Assembly: GCA_003344405.1 (NCBI GenBank)
Contig: NOWV01000206.1
Coordinates: 62,001 to 126,000, forward strand
DNA: 64,000 nucleotides
Direction: 5' to 3'
Source: Trichoplax sp. H2
Taxonomy: Eukaryota; Placozoa; Uniplacotomia; Trichoplacea
This document shows, piece after piece, positions 1 through 13,383 of this stretch. Position 1 is the first letter of the stretch; each line of letters opens with the position of its first letter. The notes below the pieces were generated by a model. That model saw only the letters and a list, made by a program, of their open reading frames with translations, was not told the origin of the DNA and searched no databases. Position numbers and translations under genes: made by a program.

Positions 1-3000
1 GAACAGAAACTTGTAAGTGACGTAGTATTGTATCAAATATTGTATCTAATGCTGAATATATGTAGACATAATGTTCGAGTTGATAAATCTGCTGGCTTAT
101 ATAGTATTTTTATCGGTTTTAAAAACTATTTATTTCCAGGTGAAACATGCCGTAGTGATTGTGGACTATGTATGAGTATAATTGCGGCTATAGTTGTTCC
201 GTGTGCTCTCTTGATGGTCAGTGGCATAGCCGCAATATCGGTAAGTTTTTACTTTAATGATGCAAACTTTTTCGTAGTTACTTTGCATGATAATGGTTAT
301 CATCACTATTGGTATAATTATTCGATGTATTTGCAGTGGATATATTATCAGAAACGTAAATTGTTTTGGGATGAAAGTTGGATCATTAATCATGAAGAAA
401 TTCGACCGGGTAACGTAGTTGATAGTGTCTACGAACTCGATTATAATTTTACTAGTTCAGGCTGCCAAATATTTCTAAAGAAATAACTTGAAGGACCTCT
501 CTCTGTCCTATTTCAAGATTTTACCCGACATTGCTTATGGGTTTCATATTTTTTCTAATCTTACCAATCAATATTACTATTTCATCACTTAGATACTGGT
601 GTGCGCAACGCTTTAGGTAGTCTTGCTAGTATGGCTAATCCAGGCTCATTACAAGGTCAAAATGTGCAGGTTTTCACTGAAACAGGCATTTAGTAAGTAC
701 TTGATATGGTAATTACTAGCTTGATACACCAAGAATAATCCATTTTTAATTATTTAAATACTGCTCATAGTAGTAATTCTTTTAAGCTAATTGACTGTGC
801 CACCTTGTGTAACGATCATTCGATACTATCCATAAAATATAATTTATCGAAATTGCAAAATAGAATTACTAGTTCACATTTGTCTTTCTACTTGTGTTCT
901 ACTACAGTAAAAGTAAAGTAGTAGCTATCAAGAAAATTCTCAAGAATACCTTTGGTATTACTATGGATGTTAGAAGAGAGGTTCGGCAATTGAGGTAATT
1001 ATAAATGATTTGTACCCTAATATAGCTGTTTATTATGCAATTTCATTGGAGAAATTTTAAATCAGTATTGACAATAACAACTATACAACCTAATCGTATA
1101 CTGTTCATGCACGTAAAATATTTCCATCATCACAAATTATACCTTCCATAATAATAATTTTCGTTAGTTTAAGCTGGTACATTGTTATTACATTGCCACC
1201 ATTAATAATAATATTAGATTAGGATATAATTAAAAGGAATACGTAAAGTTATCTGATCGGTTCGCTTAATTAATGATGTTATTGCCGAACTTAATTCTAG
1301 TCGAAAACGTGAAATAAATTGTTTTAGAGTTTCTCACTCAGTAAAAAGTGGAAATTGCGTATATAGTAATGAAGCCTAACCTAAATTATTTTTATTATCG
1401 TCATATAGGGAACTAGAACATAACAATCTTTGTAAATTTGTTGGTGCTTCTATCGATATTCCATACGTATACATCCTTACAGAATACTGCCCTAAAGGCA
1501 GTTTATACGATGTATTGCAGAACGATGATGTCCCACTAAACTGGTCCTTCAGGATATCTTTTGCAGCTGATATTGCACGTGGAATGGCCTACCTACATTC
1601 TAGAAAGTTATTTCATGGTCGCTTAAAGTCATCAAATTGTTGCATTGACGACAGATGGACAATTAAAATAACAGGTGATTGTTTTAACGTGGTCAATTTT
1701 AAATCGTTATATGTGAAGTTAGGTAGATTACACTTTGTAGATTACTGTAAAACGCGAATATAATGACGATCGGTTGATGGTTTAGATAATTAGATGCTTA
1801 GGTATAACCATTTAACCGCAAAATAGCATAAACTAACCAGTATTCATATTTTATATCGCGTTATATAAGATTTTGGGGTACCAATATTACGAAAAGTGGA
1901 TACGAAAATAAAAAATATCGAAATGAATGAATATGAAAACAGCGACTCCAAACGAAGATATGAGAGAGTTTATTTACCTCCAGAATTGCTACATTATGAC
2001 AAGCTTCCACCACCAGAGCCAACAACAGATATTTACAGGTATTGGAAATGATTATTTATTAGATTTTGATCGTTAATGCTAAGCTTTATCGCAAATTACG
2101 ATTTCCTTGAGTTTCTATATTAATAAGTACCAATACAATACTTTTCATTTGCTAGCTATGCAATTATATTAATCGAAATTGCAACTAGACAAGATCCAAC
2201 TGCGGAGGTTTGCATTGCTGAATTAGGCTAAGGCTACGTGATCAACGAGCTATAATCGTGATTGCTTTTCTTTACAACTCCTTAACTCAAATAATTTTAT
2301 TTGGTGGTATGGAAGACAAGTCTCATTCACTATAGTAACTTTATAAAACTTAAATTAGGACACTTCACAAGATGATGGAACTTGGAGACCTCCCTTGCCA
2401 GAGCTTGATAGAGGAAGCGGCGAAACTTTCTGTCCTAATCCATCAAAATATCAGGAAGTCAGTTATTAGATAGTATTACGCTAATGAATTCAAAGTAGAT
2501 CGTTTACAAATCGCTACAATACTACACCAACCTTAAAGCACGTTTTAGCAATAAGCTCTTCTTCATTTTTTGAAAGAATAATTTTAATCACAGGATTAAA
2601 TATGATAATATACTATTATTTACAGCTAATCAAGTATTGCTGGGATGAAGATATGGCATCTAGGCCTACTTTTGAAACTATCAAAAAAATACTGGTAGAA
2701 ATCAATCCTTCGAAAATGAGCCCTGTAGACTCTATGATGAGCATGGTATTATGCAAAGAATTTAAGCTATTACTATCATTTGATGAAGAACTTAGTAGAA
2801 ATCGCTTATCCAAGTCTAGAAATCAAGAAAAATTAAAACGTGCATCTAGAAACTAATGATAGTATAATTACGTTTAATTTATATAGATGGAAAAATATTC
2901 TAAAGATTTAGAAATTTTAGTGGCCGAGCGTACTCAAGAATTAGAGTTAGAGAAGCAAAAAACAGATCGTCTTTTATATAGTAAGTTTAATTTACTTTCT

Positions 3001-4832
3001 GATTTTATTTGAGCACTACTAATTATTAGCAAATCGATACTTTTGAATTTGAGGCATGCTTCCTAAACCTGTTGCTGATAAACTGAGGCAAGGAAAAGGA
3101 GTTGATGCTCAAGGATACGAATCATGCACCATTTTCTTTAGGTATTCAGCGAACAATTTCGTCTTGAAACTTGTCGCACTAATTGATTACTAAAGCGATT
3201 TAAATTAATTAATTATTGATTATACTAACAACTATTTTTAGCGATATTATTGGATTCACATCTATTGCAAGCCAAAGTACACCAATACAAGTGGTTGCAT
3301 TGCTAAACAAGCTTTATACTACATTTGACGATATCTTAGATAGACATGATGTCTATAAAGTAGAAACTATCGGAGATGCTTGTAAGCACTTATTGATATT
3401 TCTTATTTTTAGACATAGTAAAAACAATCATTTTTGATACGATATATCGCAGAAAGCTGAATCCATGTTTATAACTTCTTTCTACAAAATTTTATAATAG
3501 ATATGGTTGTATCTGGATTACCACAAAAGAATGCTGGACATGCTTGTGAGATTGCTAACATGGCACTTGATTTAATAGCCGTATGCGATCAATTTGTTAT
3601 ACCTCATATGCCACAATGGAAGTTCTGTATTCGAGCTGGAACACATTCTGGTAAATGATATACTATTTACAGTTTAATATTATACAAAATTAGAGCATAA
3701 TAGAAACAAAACTGTAGCATCATATTGCTAAATATCATCAGACTTAAATAGAATCGATCTGTGATATCGTTTTATAAAAACCTTTTAAAGTGTGTAGTAT
3801 ATTAGTGCTATAGTGCACATAAGCTAGAAAATCTCACTTAACTCTTACTTTACGACAATTCGATAATTTCCTATGACTTTATAACTAAAGGCTCCGTTGT
3901 AGCTGGAGTAGTGGGCCTCAAGATGCCGCGTTATTGCTTATTCGGTGATACTGTGAATACTGCATCGAGAATGGAATCTACTGGAGAAGGTATTTAACTT
4001 GTATCAATAGACTTGCCGCATTGATTTTAGACAGCCTTCTATTCCAAAATGTATGGCAAAAAAGTAGTAAAATATGTCAAGGGTTAACACTCGAGCAGTT
4101 AGTGATTCATTTATAAGTCATCAAAATTTGATTGGAAACTTCAACTTTATTTTTAAAATGTCTCTATCTATAATTAATATCATAATAAATGTTAAGTGAT
4201 TTACCGTAGATGTAATATTTAAAAGCCAGAAATTTAGTTGTTCTAGCGCGAATTCATAACATAATCGAATCTGTTACCTAGCCTTGAAGATACAGATTAG
4301 CGGAGTTACTCGTCAAATTTTGGATTCATTTGGATGCTACATTATGGAATCTAGGGGCCAAATTAATGTCAAGGTAAAATCAATAATAGCATTAATAAAT
4401 AGCAAACTAAATGCTAATTACCACTGAATACGTTTAATGATTAAAGTGCACGAGAATCATACTATTTTTAATCATAATAAAAAGTAGTTTCGTTGGAATT
4501 GTTTTTATGAATTCAATCGTATTTAAACGATATCAGCTAAATCGGCTAGTCAGATTTATTGTTAATAATGAAATAATTAGGGTAAAGGCATGATGGAAAC
4601 ATGGTGGCTTAAAGGAAGGCGAAACACCGATGAAATCCTTAAAAGAGATTCTTTAGCTCAGGGAAATTCACTACATAAATCGATTCCTGATATTCAGTCT
4701 GATCCCTCAGAAGAAAAGAAACTTTCATCTCGTGCGACTCCGCCAACACCAGTTAGCCAATCTCGTGTTTATGTTCACGATGGGAAAGAAAAAACGAATT
4801 CCTTTGCAAATCTAATTGATATAGACAATTAA
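1..4832 (+). CDS. Receptor (particulate) guanylyl cyclase, 3' part; N-terminal ectodomain outside window
   Basis: A single-pass membrane receptor that would make cGMP from GTP. Exons read as 140-240, 337-409, 593-692, 908-994, 1409-1674, 1870-2038, 2156-2207, 2359-2457, 2626-2745, 2887-2980, 3054-3141, 3242-3381, 3501-3650, 3891-3989, 4282-4373, 4581-4832. All junctions are GT..AG and every phase agrees, giving 659 residues; bases 1-12 (before gtaagt) look like the end of the preceding exon. Order: Cys-rich juxtamembrane and TM segment (residues 1-34), kinase-homology domain (about 60-350, with [27 protein letters not shown]), coiled-coil linker (356-390, [19 protein letters not shown]), cyclase domain (about 400-580: [32 protein letters not shown]), then a Ser/Pro-rich tail. 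The Glu in VETIGDAY and the Cys in RYCLFGD are the GTP-selecting residues of the family; both metal Asp and the catalytic Asn/Arg are present. HRD is replaced by HGR, so the kinase-like domain is probably inactive. It resembles natriuretic-peptide-type receptors; the ligand is unknown. Confidence 0.93.
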
Positions 4833-5483
4833 TTTAATAGGAATTATACAGAATAGCAATCATTATAAAATACAATATTACTAACCCAAATAAGTATTCG
4901 CCACTATTAATACATTGCTAAGGATTAAAACATTTAGATAAAGCCTATTATGGAGTACTTCACTCAATACTTAGATTATAATTTAAATTAAATGTGTGAT
5001 TATGTACCCTTATGCATGTATGCATATCTTTATTATTTATTTCCATATTTTCAAAATGCTATTTGCTATGGAACCTACACTGTAATTATGTCTACTACTC
5101 TTCTATTAAGTCGATATCGATGCTGTCAGACAGAAATTATTACAAACATGATTTCTTATTTTATTTCATAACAGATAGTAAGGTACTATCATTTATTTGT
5201 GGATAGGATAAATGCACAATCAAGCATATAAATATATAATTTATCATAAAATAAGAATCTATCATGATGTTAGCTGCATTCATTACGAAAACAATGCAAA
5301 ATTTTCATTTAGGCCATTAAAGTTTTTCATCTTCATATGAGGTTCTAATGACGCTTATAACAACTTCTTCCGCTCATTTTTTCAAATATTTACGCGTAAT
5401 ATATGTAAAAATTAGGATATCAACAGAAACTTTGTAGAAATGTGGATCGCATTGCTTAGTAGTGGCAGTATTTATTTAATTTA
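4833..5483. other. Intergenic, 3' of the guanylyl cyclase gene
   Basis: AT-rich sequence with no recognisable gene, RNA gene or repeat. A 64-codon open stretch at 5012-5206 is within chance expectation for this composition. The span presumably contains the 3' UTR of the guanylyl cyclase. Confidence 0.6.
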
Positions 5484-6562
5484 ATGAATTTAGCTAATCA
5501 TGAAGATTTTGATGTATCGTTGTAAGAAAATTTTTAACAGAATCATTGGTCGTAGATCTTAATATACAATTTGAAATTAAATGATTCGATGATTCCTCAC
5601 TAGGAATAACATAAAAAAACTGGTAAATATATTTAGAAAATAATCGAGTGCTGTATAATTTCAAACAAGAATATTATCACTGGTGTCAATGTTCAATTGA
5701 ATTCTTTAATAATATAACATTACCTATTCCATTGTTGTACTTATTAACTAGAAAAGATTATAAAAGCAGTCACCGTTTTCTTACTTATCACGGCAAATCA
5801 TAATTTATTGGTGGCCTCAATTATTCACAAGCTAACAATTACATAGATAATAATTGCATTATCGACGATTAAGGTGGCAAATAAAGATGGATGCTAATTT
5901 TTTTGAATAATCAAATTTAACTGCTAAAGGCAATAGATTATAAGTAAAATAAATTTGGATGCATTCGTTCTGATCGTAATTTAAGCTATGTAAATAAAAA
6001 AAATTCCATCAATTAAATGATCAACACGTGCAAGAATTAAAACTGAGATCAGGATTATAACAAGGATAATTTAATAACATTATTATCATATCATGGAACA
6101 CCAAAGTAGTACATAAAAATAGTCAAATCTACTAGTAATTCTAACACACAGTGAAGATATGACTTACATGAAACTATAAAACATAAACCCGCAACTATTT
6201 AGCTTGTCTTCCATATCAACATTATAACTATACAAAATGATATGGTTTACAACGTTTCCCAATTTAAGGCTACGTTCAATAACCGGTGTAGTAGGCCAGA
6301 GTATACCCCGCCAAAATATACCCTCGATTAAAGTAACCTAGTCTATTTTATAGCCCAAGCATATAATATTTTCTTTTAATCAAATTTTAAAAATTATCGC
6401 ACTTGTCCGTGTTTGGCTCCAACTTTCATTAAATATAAGTTTTCTTATACAGTACACTAAGATCGAGTACAATTTGTTTGAAGTATAAAATTTCTAAAAA
6501 TAAACTTTTCTTAATTTTCTTAATCGGATTTCGATTTCCAAGTCACAGATACCTCTATTAAC
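5484..6562 (-). pseudogene. Diverged partial duplicate of the ALG6 3' end and its downstream flank
   Basis: This segment aligns collinearly with 8427-9455. About four in five bases agree in the stretches compared by eye, with many small indels. The aligned part includes the last dozen codons of ALG6: 6520-6522 is a stop (TAA on the minus strand) where ALG6 has TGA at 9411-9413, and the codons before it still read as a related Ser/Lys tail. Homology stops abruptly near 6562, where the dispersed repeat 6555-6848 begins. It cannot encode an enzyme; it is a dead 3' fragment. A two-base insertion near 6151 relative to the source shows the flank is not under coding constraint. Confidence 0.75.
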
Positions 6563-6848
6563 TATCTGACTATCCAATGAATGATAATTAATAGTTCAGA
6601 TTTTAGTTCCATAAACAATCAGCTAATTGCATTGTATAGTACACTGTGTAGTATTACGTAGGATACAAACCTGATTTAATCTACTCGACTAGCTTGCTGC
6701 TTACTATGAGTTCTTGCCATTATGGCAGTAAATATAGTTGTTGGTCATACAGCAGCTGAATAACTCAATAATTGATATATGCAAGCCGATATTTGACACC
6801 TTTACTCTCGGATAAAATAGAGAAAACAAGAAATTGATGTAGTGCTGG
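6555..6848 (-). repeat. Dispersed repeat, copy 1 (inverted relative to 20903-21216)
   Basis: The reverse complement of this stretch aligns with 20903-21216 over about 300 bp at roughly three quarters identity by eye. Shared blocks include aatttcttgtttt, atcggcttg, caagaactca and gatagttaat. No ORF is shared, so it looks like a non-autonomous element such as a MITE; terminal inverted repeats were not clearly found. Confidence 0.65.
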
Positions 6849-6865
6849 GGTTTTACTAAAACCCC
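6847..6865. repeat. Small perfect hairpin, 8-bp arms
   Basis: ggggtttt and aaaacccc flank a 3-base loop, at the edge of the dispersed repeat copy 6555-6848. It could be part of the element end. No function can be assigned. Confidence 0.4.
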
Positions 6866-7531
6866 CTAATTAGGTTCGCAATTGTCTAACTCAGAATCTG
6901 ATTTCTTAAAATTGAGCAAATCTCTAACGTGGCACGAAATCATGTAAACGCCATGTTTAACCTCAAAAGTATCATTTATTAATAGAACACCTGACATGAG
7001 AAGAATCCGCTTGTCTTCCCCCATAATAAAAGTCGAAAGTGGCTAAGATAACCCGGGTAATCGACTTGTTTTCCACATAACAATCCCATATTATCTAACA
7101 GTTATATAAAGACATTACACAAGAAACATCTGTCTACTGCGGCCTTATCTACACTTGGTACGAATAGTGTAAGTACATCGTTTCATCGTCAACAATCATG
7201 AAATTATCTTATAAGCATATTAGACTATTCTACTTCTTAATGCTACCGTACTTCGATTACTACTGTAATTAGCTGAAACTACTGCAATATGCAATATTAC
7301 ACATACTGTACTACTGTATCTTGACGAGTCTCATTATGATCAATCATTATTTCAACGAGACATTCAGAGCTAATATAAATTGCATGAAATTGTGCCGGAA
7401 TATTCCGACATAGCGTATGCTGTATACAGTGTACAGTAAGGGATAATGCTGGTGTAGGAGGTAACAGTGATTCCAGGCGTGAGCGAATCCCTATAATTAC
7501 TACATGACCATATTGTGCTGTGTACAGTACT

Positions 7532-7689
7532 GTCTACTATATGCTGAACGCAGAAATGAACAGGTTGCAGTTTGTACTTGTCAATTTGTCAACCGCAAGT
7601 ACATGCACAGCACATAGTACATATATTTAGGAATCACGTAGTATCCGCATACGAATAATCTACATAATACAAAATAAAATAATTCTGTC
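7532..7689 (+). repeat. 158-bp direct duplicate abutting the assembly gap, left copy
   Basis: Identical to 8107-8264 except for one base (gttgcag versus gtttcag). It ends exactly at the first N of the gap, which suggests an unresolved contig overlap or allele rather than a biological repeat. Confidence 0.9.
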
Positions 7690-7709
7690 NNNNNNNNNNN
7701 NNNNNNNNN
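7690..7709. other. Assembly gap (20 N)
   Basis: Run of 20 N. The true length of missing sequence is unknown. The left flank recurs at 8107-8264. Confidence 0.99.
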
Positions 7710-8106
7710 AATGACAATATTCATAATAATTCCTATGACTTTAAAAGGATACTTTTATATTATGTGCACCAGGAGTTTCTGACGAGACTATAAAAGGCTG
7801 GTGCCTGAAGATTCCTTTTTAGTTAGTTAGTCGGTTGGATAGTCAACTAGTTTTTCAATTGATATTTAATTGTAAAGACTATAATCTTGGGTGCCAAGAT
7901 TCCTTCAGTAATAAATGATAGTAAATATCTGACTATCTCGTCTACATCATCTGTGACGCTATAATTATACCATAGTATTCGGTCGTTGGAACTGAATTAT
8001 TTGGTGATATAGCTAATCTCGCCTCTTTAAGTTAGTAAGTGGCGTTCTCCGCAAGGATTGGCGTGTGTAGACTACTTTGTCACTAGTAGTGTGTGACAAC
8101 AGTATA

Positions 8107-8264
8107 GTCTACTATATGCTGAACGCAGAAATGAACAGGTTTCAGTTTGTACTTGTCAATTTGTCAACCGCAAGTACATGCACAGCACATAGTACATATA
8201 TTTAGGAATCACGTAGTATCCGCATACGAATAATCTACATAATACAAAATAAAATAATTCTGTC
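8107..8264 (+). repeat. 158-bp direct duplicate, right copy
   Basis: Matches 7532-7689 with one mismatch. Beyond 8264 the sequence continues uninterrupted (cgttttttg), which may be the true continuation of the contig that ends at 7689. Confidence 0.9.
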
Positions 8265-8426
8265 CGTTTTTTGTATGTTGCTGCGCTGTATGTTCAGCTT
8301 CAACCAATTAAAGCATCTGTATAGTGAGCAGCAATCTAATTTAAGGAAATCCAGTCGTAAATTTTACACTGTACAGAATAGGACGGGCCATGAATTTGGA
8401 TATACTTTATATGGCTATGGCTAGAG

Positions 8427-9410
8427 AATGGATTTAGCTATTCATGAAGATTTTGATGTATTGTTGCAAGAAAATTCTTGAACAGAACCTTTGATTGTAG
8501 ATCTTAACATATAATTTGAAGTTAAATCATTTGACGATGCCTTGTTAGGAATAGTATAAATGATTGGTAAATATACTTGGAAAATAGTCGAGTGTTACAT
8601 AATTTCAAACAAGAATATTGTCACTGCCGTAAATGTTCGACTAAATTCTTAAATAATATAGCATTACCTACTTTATTCTTGCACTTATTCACTAGAAAAA
8701 TTGGCAAAACCAGCTACCATTTTCTTACTTCTCACGGTAAATTATAGTTTATTGGTGGCCTCAATTATTCACAATCTAACAATTACATTGATAATTATAT
8801 AATAATTGCATTATCGACGATTACCGTGGCAAATAAAGATGGATGATAATTTTTGGAATAATCAAATATAACTGCTAAAGACAGTAGATTATAAGTAAAA
8901 TAAGTTTGAATGTATTAGTTCTGATCGTAATTTAAGCTACATAAATAAAAAGATTCCATCAATTAAATGGTCAATACATATGAGAGTTCAAACAGAGGTC
9001 AGAATAATAATGATAATTTGATAGCATTATCATGCCATGGAACACCAAAGTAGTACATATAAATATTCATATCTACTAGTAATTCTAACACAGTGAAGAT
9101 GTGACATACAATGAAATTATGAAAAATATAACCAGAACTGTTTATCTTGTTTCTTATATCAACATTATTACAACACAAACTAATATAATTTATAGCGTTT
9201 TCTAATTCAAGATTACATTTAATAACCGAGAATGCATTCAATTCTTGATAAATAAAAACATTAGTACGATAAAATCTGCTTATAATCAAATTTGAAAAAT
9301 TTAGCGCACACGTAGATGTTTGGCTCCAAGTTTTAACAAATATTGGTTTTCTGGTACAGTAAGATCGAGAACGTTTTGTCTGCAGTATAAAATTTCTAAA
9401 CATTGACTTT
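8427..9410. other. ALG6 3' flank, source of the 5484-6562 duplicate
   Basis: Downstream of the ALG6 stop on the minus strand, so it should contain the ALG6 3' UTR. A 134-codon minus-strand open frame lies at 8999-9403, but the duplicate at 5484-6562 has frameshifting indels in the same place. The frame is therefore probably not a conserved gene. Confidence 0.55.
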
Positions 9411-12400
9411 TCAATCGGATTTCGATTTCGAAGTCACCGATGCCTTTATTAAATCGTCACTAGCTATAAATTGTAAATAATTACAGTACAAAAAGAATAA
9501 CGTAAAAAAGCAACATGATATAGCAGAGATCAAGACTGCAACCAGATCTGGATATCGTCTAGGGGGAATCGCTATAGCTGCGTAGCCATGCAGACAAGAC
9601 ATAACCATAATCGAGATTCCATACTATTAAGAAATCGACAATATCAACTTAGTTAAACATCCAAAGGCGATAACCGTTGTGAACTAATTAATAAATTTCT
9701 GTATTGGCTTTACCATATACTTTTGAATAGTACCGACTTGATAATAAGATCTGAATGTTATATACAATAAGTACAGATATAACATCATTATGGAAATATA
9801 TGGTAACAGCAGCCCATCTTTTATTAACAATGGTACCATACTGTAATCAAAAAACAATATGTAATCATTCACTATCGAAATATATCATCTCAATACAACG
9901 TAAACTATGGTTAAAAAAATTTAATACCTAAATGTTGCATAAAGGAGAAATAGTCCACTTTCAGCAGGATACCACGGCAGTAACAGGCTAGCCGGCCTTT
10001 CGGTAATGGTTCGATTACAATACAAAGTAGTCATGTAACGGATAGATTCTTAAACTTAATCATAAATTAGTACTGATTACATACATGCAGGCTAGCAGTA
10101 CAGATTTCTCATGGACTTGGTAAGAGAAAAGAAAGAACGCCAAAGATGAGTTGACCTAAATAAGTATTTAATTGCTTAATTGGACGATGCATTGTCATCA
10201 TACCAAGTTATATTATCAATTATCAGCTGCGGCACAAATGTTATAAACTAATTCTACCGTACTAACCAAAGCGAGTATGAACCTGTGCCGAGAAGGATAT
10301 ATAATCAAATGGATTGAAGAGGGTAAGACAGCCGCAACAGTTGCTAATAAGCTAATCAAGTCCATTTTCAATAGTTACGTAGTGAAAATAGGTTAATATT
10401 ATTGTATACTATTATATCTCTTAGTTATCAATATTTCAGTACTTGCGTATCTTTGAAATAAATAAATACAACTTAACAATGTTAACCCGACGTACCTGAG
10501 GGCGACAAGAGTTTGCTGCGAGAAGATCTGGCGAAGTTTTATTAGAACATTTACGGTACACCAAACATTAGACACCTTATCCTATTGTGAGTATGTACCA
10601 TAGCATATTTATTAAAAATTTTGGTTCTATCATATCGTGGTAAAGTTGTACCAGATTATTATTAACTCTTAGACAATTTTTCAAAGATAAAACTTACTTC
10701 ATATAATCCTCTATTGAACGGAAATAATCTTTTAACAAGCTGAGTGGCTTGATTTGTATCGAATAAAAATGGAAACCAGCAAACACCAAAGGTGATGATA
10801 ACAGTTACTCCTAATGTAATAATTTTGAAAAACGGTTTCGACGAATGTAAACTTTTTCCCAGGAGATAACAAAAAAATGGAAGGGAATGATACAACTCCA
10901 TTTGTTTGTAATTTAATGCTAGTGAAAAGGCGCATGCACCAAATACGTCATGGCCTCTAAATATGAATAAAATTGCAATTAATGCCAAACCCAAGCTGCA
11001 GCAATTGTATCTGATTGAAGGTTAAGGGCTACCTTAAGGTATTTACATATCGTAACGTAATAGTTTGTAATGTCCTATTAAGTACTCGATGAAATACCAG
11101 TATGTACAAAATTTAAATGAGGTATTTAGCAATAGATTATCGAGCGTAAAAGGAGATTATATCGTCAGAAGGCAGCACTGTTCACCTCAGATCAATTATA
11201 ATGTATATGAGTATAAGTATATACTTGATGTTAGGATACTGAAAGTGGCCGTGATCAATTAATAAGGAGGCTGGTTGTAATAACATTAACAAAGATAGAG
11301 AGAATCGCAGTATCCTTGATCGTTTGGCTAAGACCATATTACAAAAGAGTAATACCGGTATGATATACAGGATTAAATCCACCATGACCACTATAATGAT
11401 AATTATCAACAAAATAATTTCCAATTTGGTTTGATTCTAATTAGTGTAGCATATGCAAGCAGAAAACAAATCATAGCCATTTATGTAATTGCTGTAAGAT
11501 ATACGAGTCAATGGTATCACCTGTGTAGCGCATAAACAGCTGATGATTTGAGCTTTCATAACCATGAGATGTATTTAATTCTATCCATATAGGATTAATT
11601 CTTTTGGCGATTTGCCCGCAAATCCACATATGATAAGCTGTCAGTGGTGGATAATCGATACCCCAATAACTTAAGTTGTTATTCGGCGACTCAAAATACC
11701 TGCAATCATTGATGTACTCCATATTATTAATGCAGTATTTAATATAAAGTAAGAAAATTCACCGTAGGCGAAACAGTAAGACCATACAGCTTTGAAGAAT
11801 AAATCATCATCAAGGTGTGCTGTATTTGCAATGAAGACGGTTGCAAAGCTTGGATGGAGAGATTTATTGTGGCACTTTATGCTACAATCCAATTTAAGTG
11901 TACTCGTATACTAAGCATCATAAGTGAGCTTCTATGACCTACTGATTTACTCCAGCTATTCTACTACAGATAGCACGAAAGCATATCACTGCAGTTATGT
12001 CAACTATTCAGCTATGTTATAGCATAAATATGATTGATTGATTACCATTGCTTCACTGGCAAATTGGTCGTTAATTCCATCCAATGACGTTGAGCCTCAT
12101 AGTCGCCATACATCGGTGGTTTACCTTTACCTATAGTTTATTCATGATAGATTGAATAACAAGCATAAATTAGTGGGAGAGCATCCACTTCAATTCGTTA
12201 TTCACGTACAAGTACATTGCAAAGAGTAGAATAATACACAGTAGTATTGTGGTGCTGAATAAAATTGCCGGGATTCAATGGATCACTATCCTTTATTCAT
12301 TCCAATGTACTATTCATTATCATGTTATCCACCTGCACGAATGAAGGTGATAGAAATAATCTAAGGGTCAATTCATCATGATTGTAGAGAAGAAGGTGCA

Positions 12401-12699
12401 CAGGCTTGGATTTGTGCAGTCGATATACTAATCTATAGTATTAGCTGGAGATTATGAGTGGAAACGACGATCTGATGGTGCTAATGCGATTTGTCGACTC
12501 TAAGTGCTGGTAAGAGAATGAAACATCCACTTTGACGCATTACTTTATACTATACTTTAATCTAGAATATGAAATGATTTATTTCATTTTGACCTGAGTA
12601 CGGGTTTAAAGAGATACACCATCGAATTAGTAAGGCTATTAGAGTTGCTATGATATTATCCAAAATAAATCCATGGGGGTTGCTAAGAAATTCCGCCAT
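9411..12699 (-). CDS. ALG6: Dolichyl-P-Glc:Man9GlcNAc2-PP-dolichol alpha-1,3-glucosyltransferase (ALG6, GT57)
   Basis: ER multi-pass enzyme that adds the first glucose to the lipid-linked N-glycan precursor, from dolichyl-phosphate glucose. Minus-strand exons in order: 12699-12594, 12130-12046, 11699-11521, 11390-11240, 11010-10698, 10581-10496, 10351-10267, 10155-10085, 9996-9928, 9840-9714, 9623-9411. All are GT..AG with matching phases, giving 494 residues, close to the roughly 500 usual for ALG6. ATG at 12697-12699, then a TM segment ending in [13 protein letters not shown]. Family blocks follow: GDYEAQRHW (residues 44-52; the luminal acidic site thought to be catalytic), [83 protein letters not shown]-type and PDLVAVL. 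The match with animal ALG6 runs end to end. [15 protein letters not shown] and VHEKS favour ALG6 over ALG8. Its last codons are duplicated at 5484-6562. Confidence 0.95.
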
Positions 12700-13383
12700 A
12701 GTTTCCTTCGCTGCAATCGTAATACGTAACTACTATCATCGACTACTACAGTAGATAGAGTGATTGATCTACAGTACAGTACTGTAAACTATTACTCTAA
12801 CACACTTCAATGTTACAATGGACAGTACATACTCTACAGTATGTTGTGTACTGTACTGGACGGATAACCATCTACCGTGTGCCATACTGTACGGTGCACG
12901 GTAGCGGGCAAATTGAACTGAAATGCTTATCGTATAAACTTATTGTTTCCATACGGCAACAATAAGTCTAAGAGCAACTGCGATAGCGGCTGCGCGACTT
13001 CAAGGGTTCAAACTCAAGCCTTTTTTTTCATACAGTACTAAAGACTATGAACTCCTTTGTAATTAAACTAAGAAATACCCAGGAAAACTGAATGAAAATG
13101 AGCTAAGAAATCGTCAATACACTCTATGAAACTTTAAATTTCGATAAGATCGATATACTTGATACATTTTCATAGTAGAAAACCTATTTCTCTGGTATTT
13201 TCTGAAGGAGATTTTCGTTTTCGCCAATGTCTGCCATGATTTCTTGCCAACTTTGCACTGTAGACCAACGCAGTTAGTACTGTAGAGATCTCGTCCATCA
13301 GCAATATTAACTTACAGTACTGTACAGTACACTGTACAGTATAGTATCAATTTATTAGTCGTCAAGCGAAGACGATACTGAAT
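12700..13383. other. Intergenic upstream of ALG6
   Basis: The first few hundred bases should hold the ALG6 promoter and 5' UTR; no clear TATA motif was seen. The sequence is rich in palindromic cagtactg/tacagtac words. A near-palindrome of ctaccgtg and cacggtag at 12871-12903 is the clearest. No gene recognised. Confidence 0.55.

Larger units (their letters stand above)
6866..8426. other. Intergenic: assembly gap and flanking duplication, no gene seen
   Basis: Contains several tacagtac-type palindromic words, the 20-N gap at 7690-7709 and the two 158-bp copies listed separately. No ORF, RNA gene or splice-consistent exon set was found. Confidence 0.6.

Noticed and set aside
8999-9403. 134-codon minus-strand ORF downstream of ALG6
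   Set aside because: It lies in the ALG6 3' flank; the duplicated copy at 5484-6562 carries frameshifting indels, and no family was recognised. Marginal by length for this composition.
12961-13030. Possible tRNA: B-box-like ggttcaaactc followed by a T run
   Set aside because: No T-arm or acceptor stem could be paired; similar boxes near 19672 and 50702 also fail.
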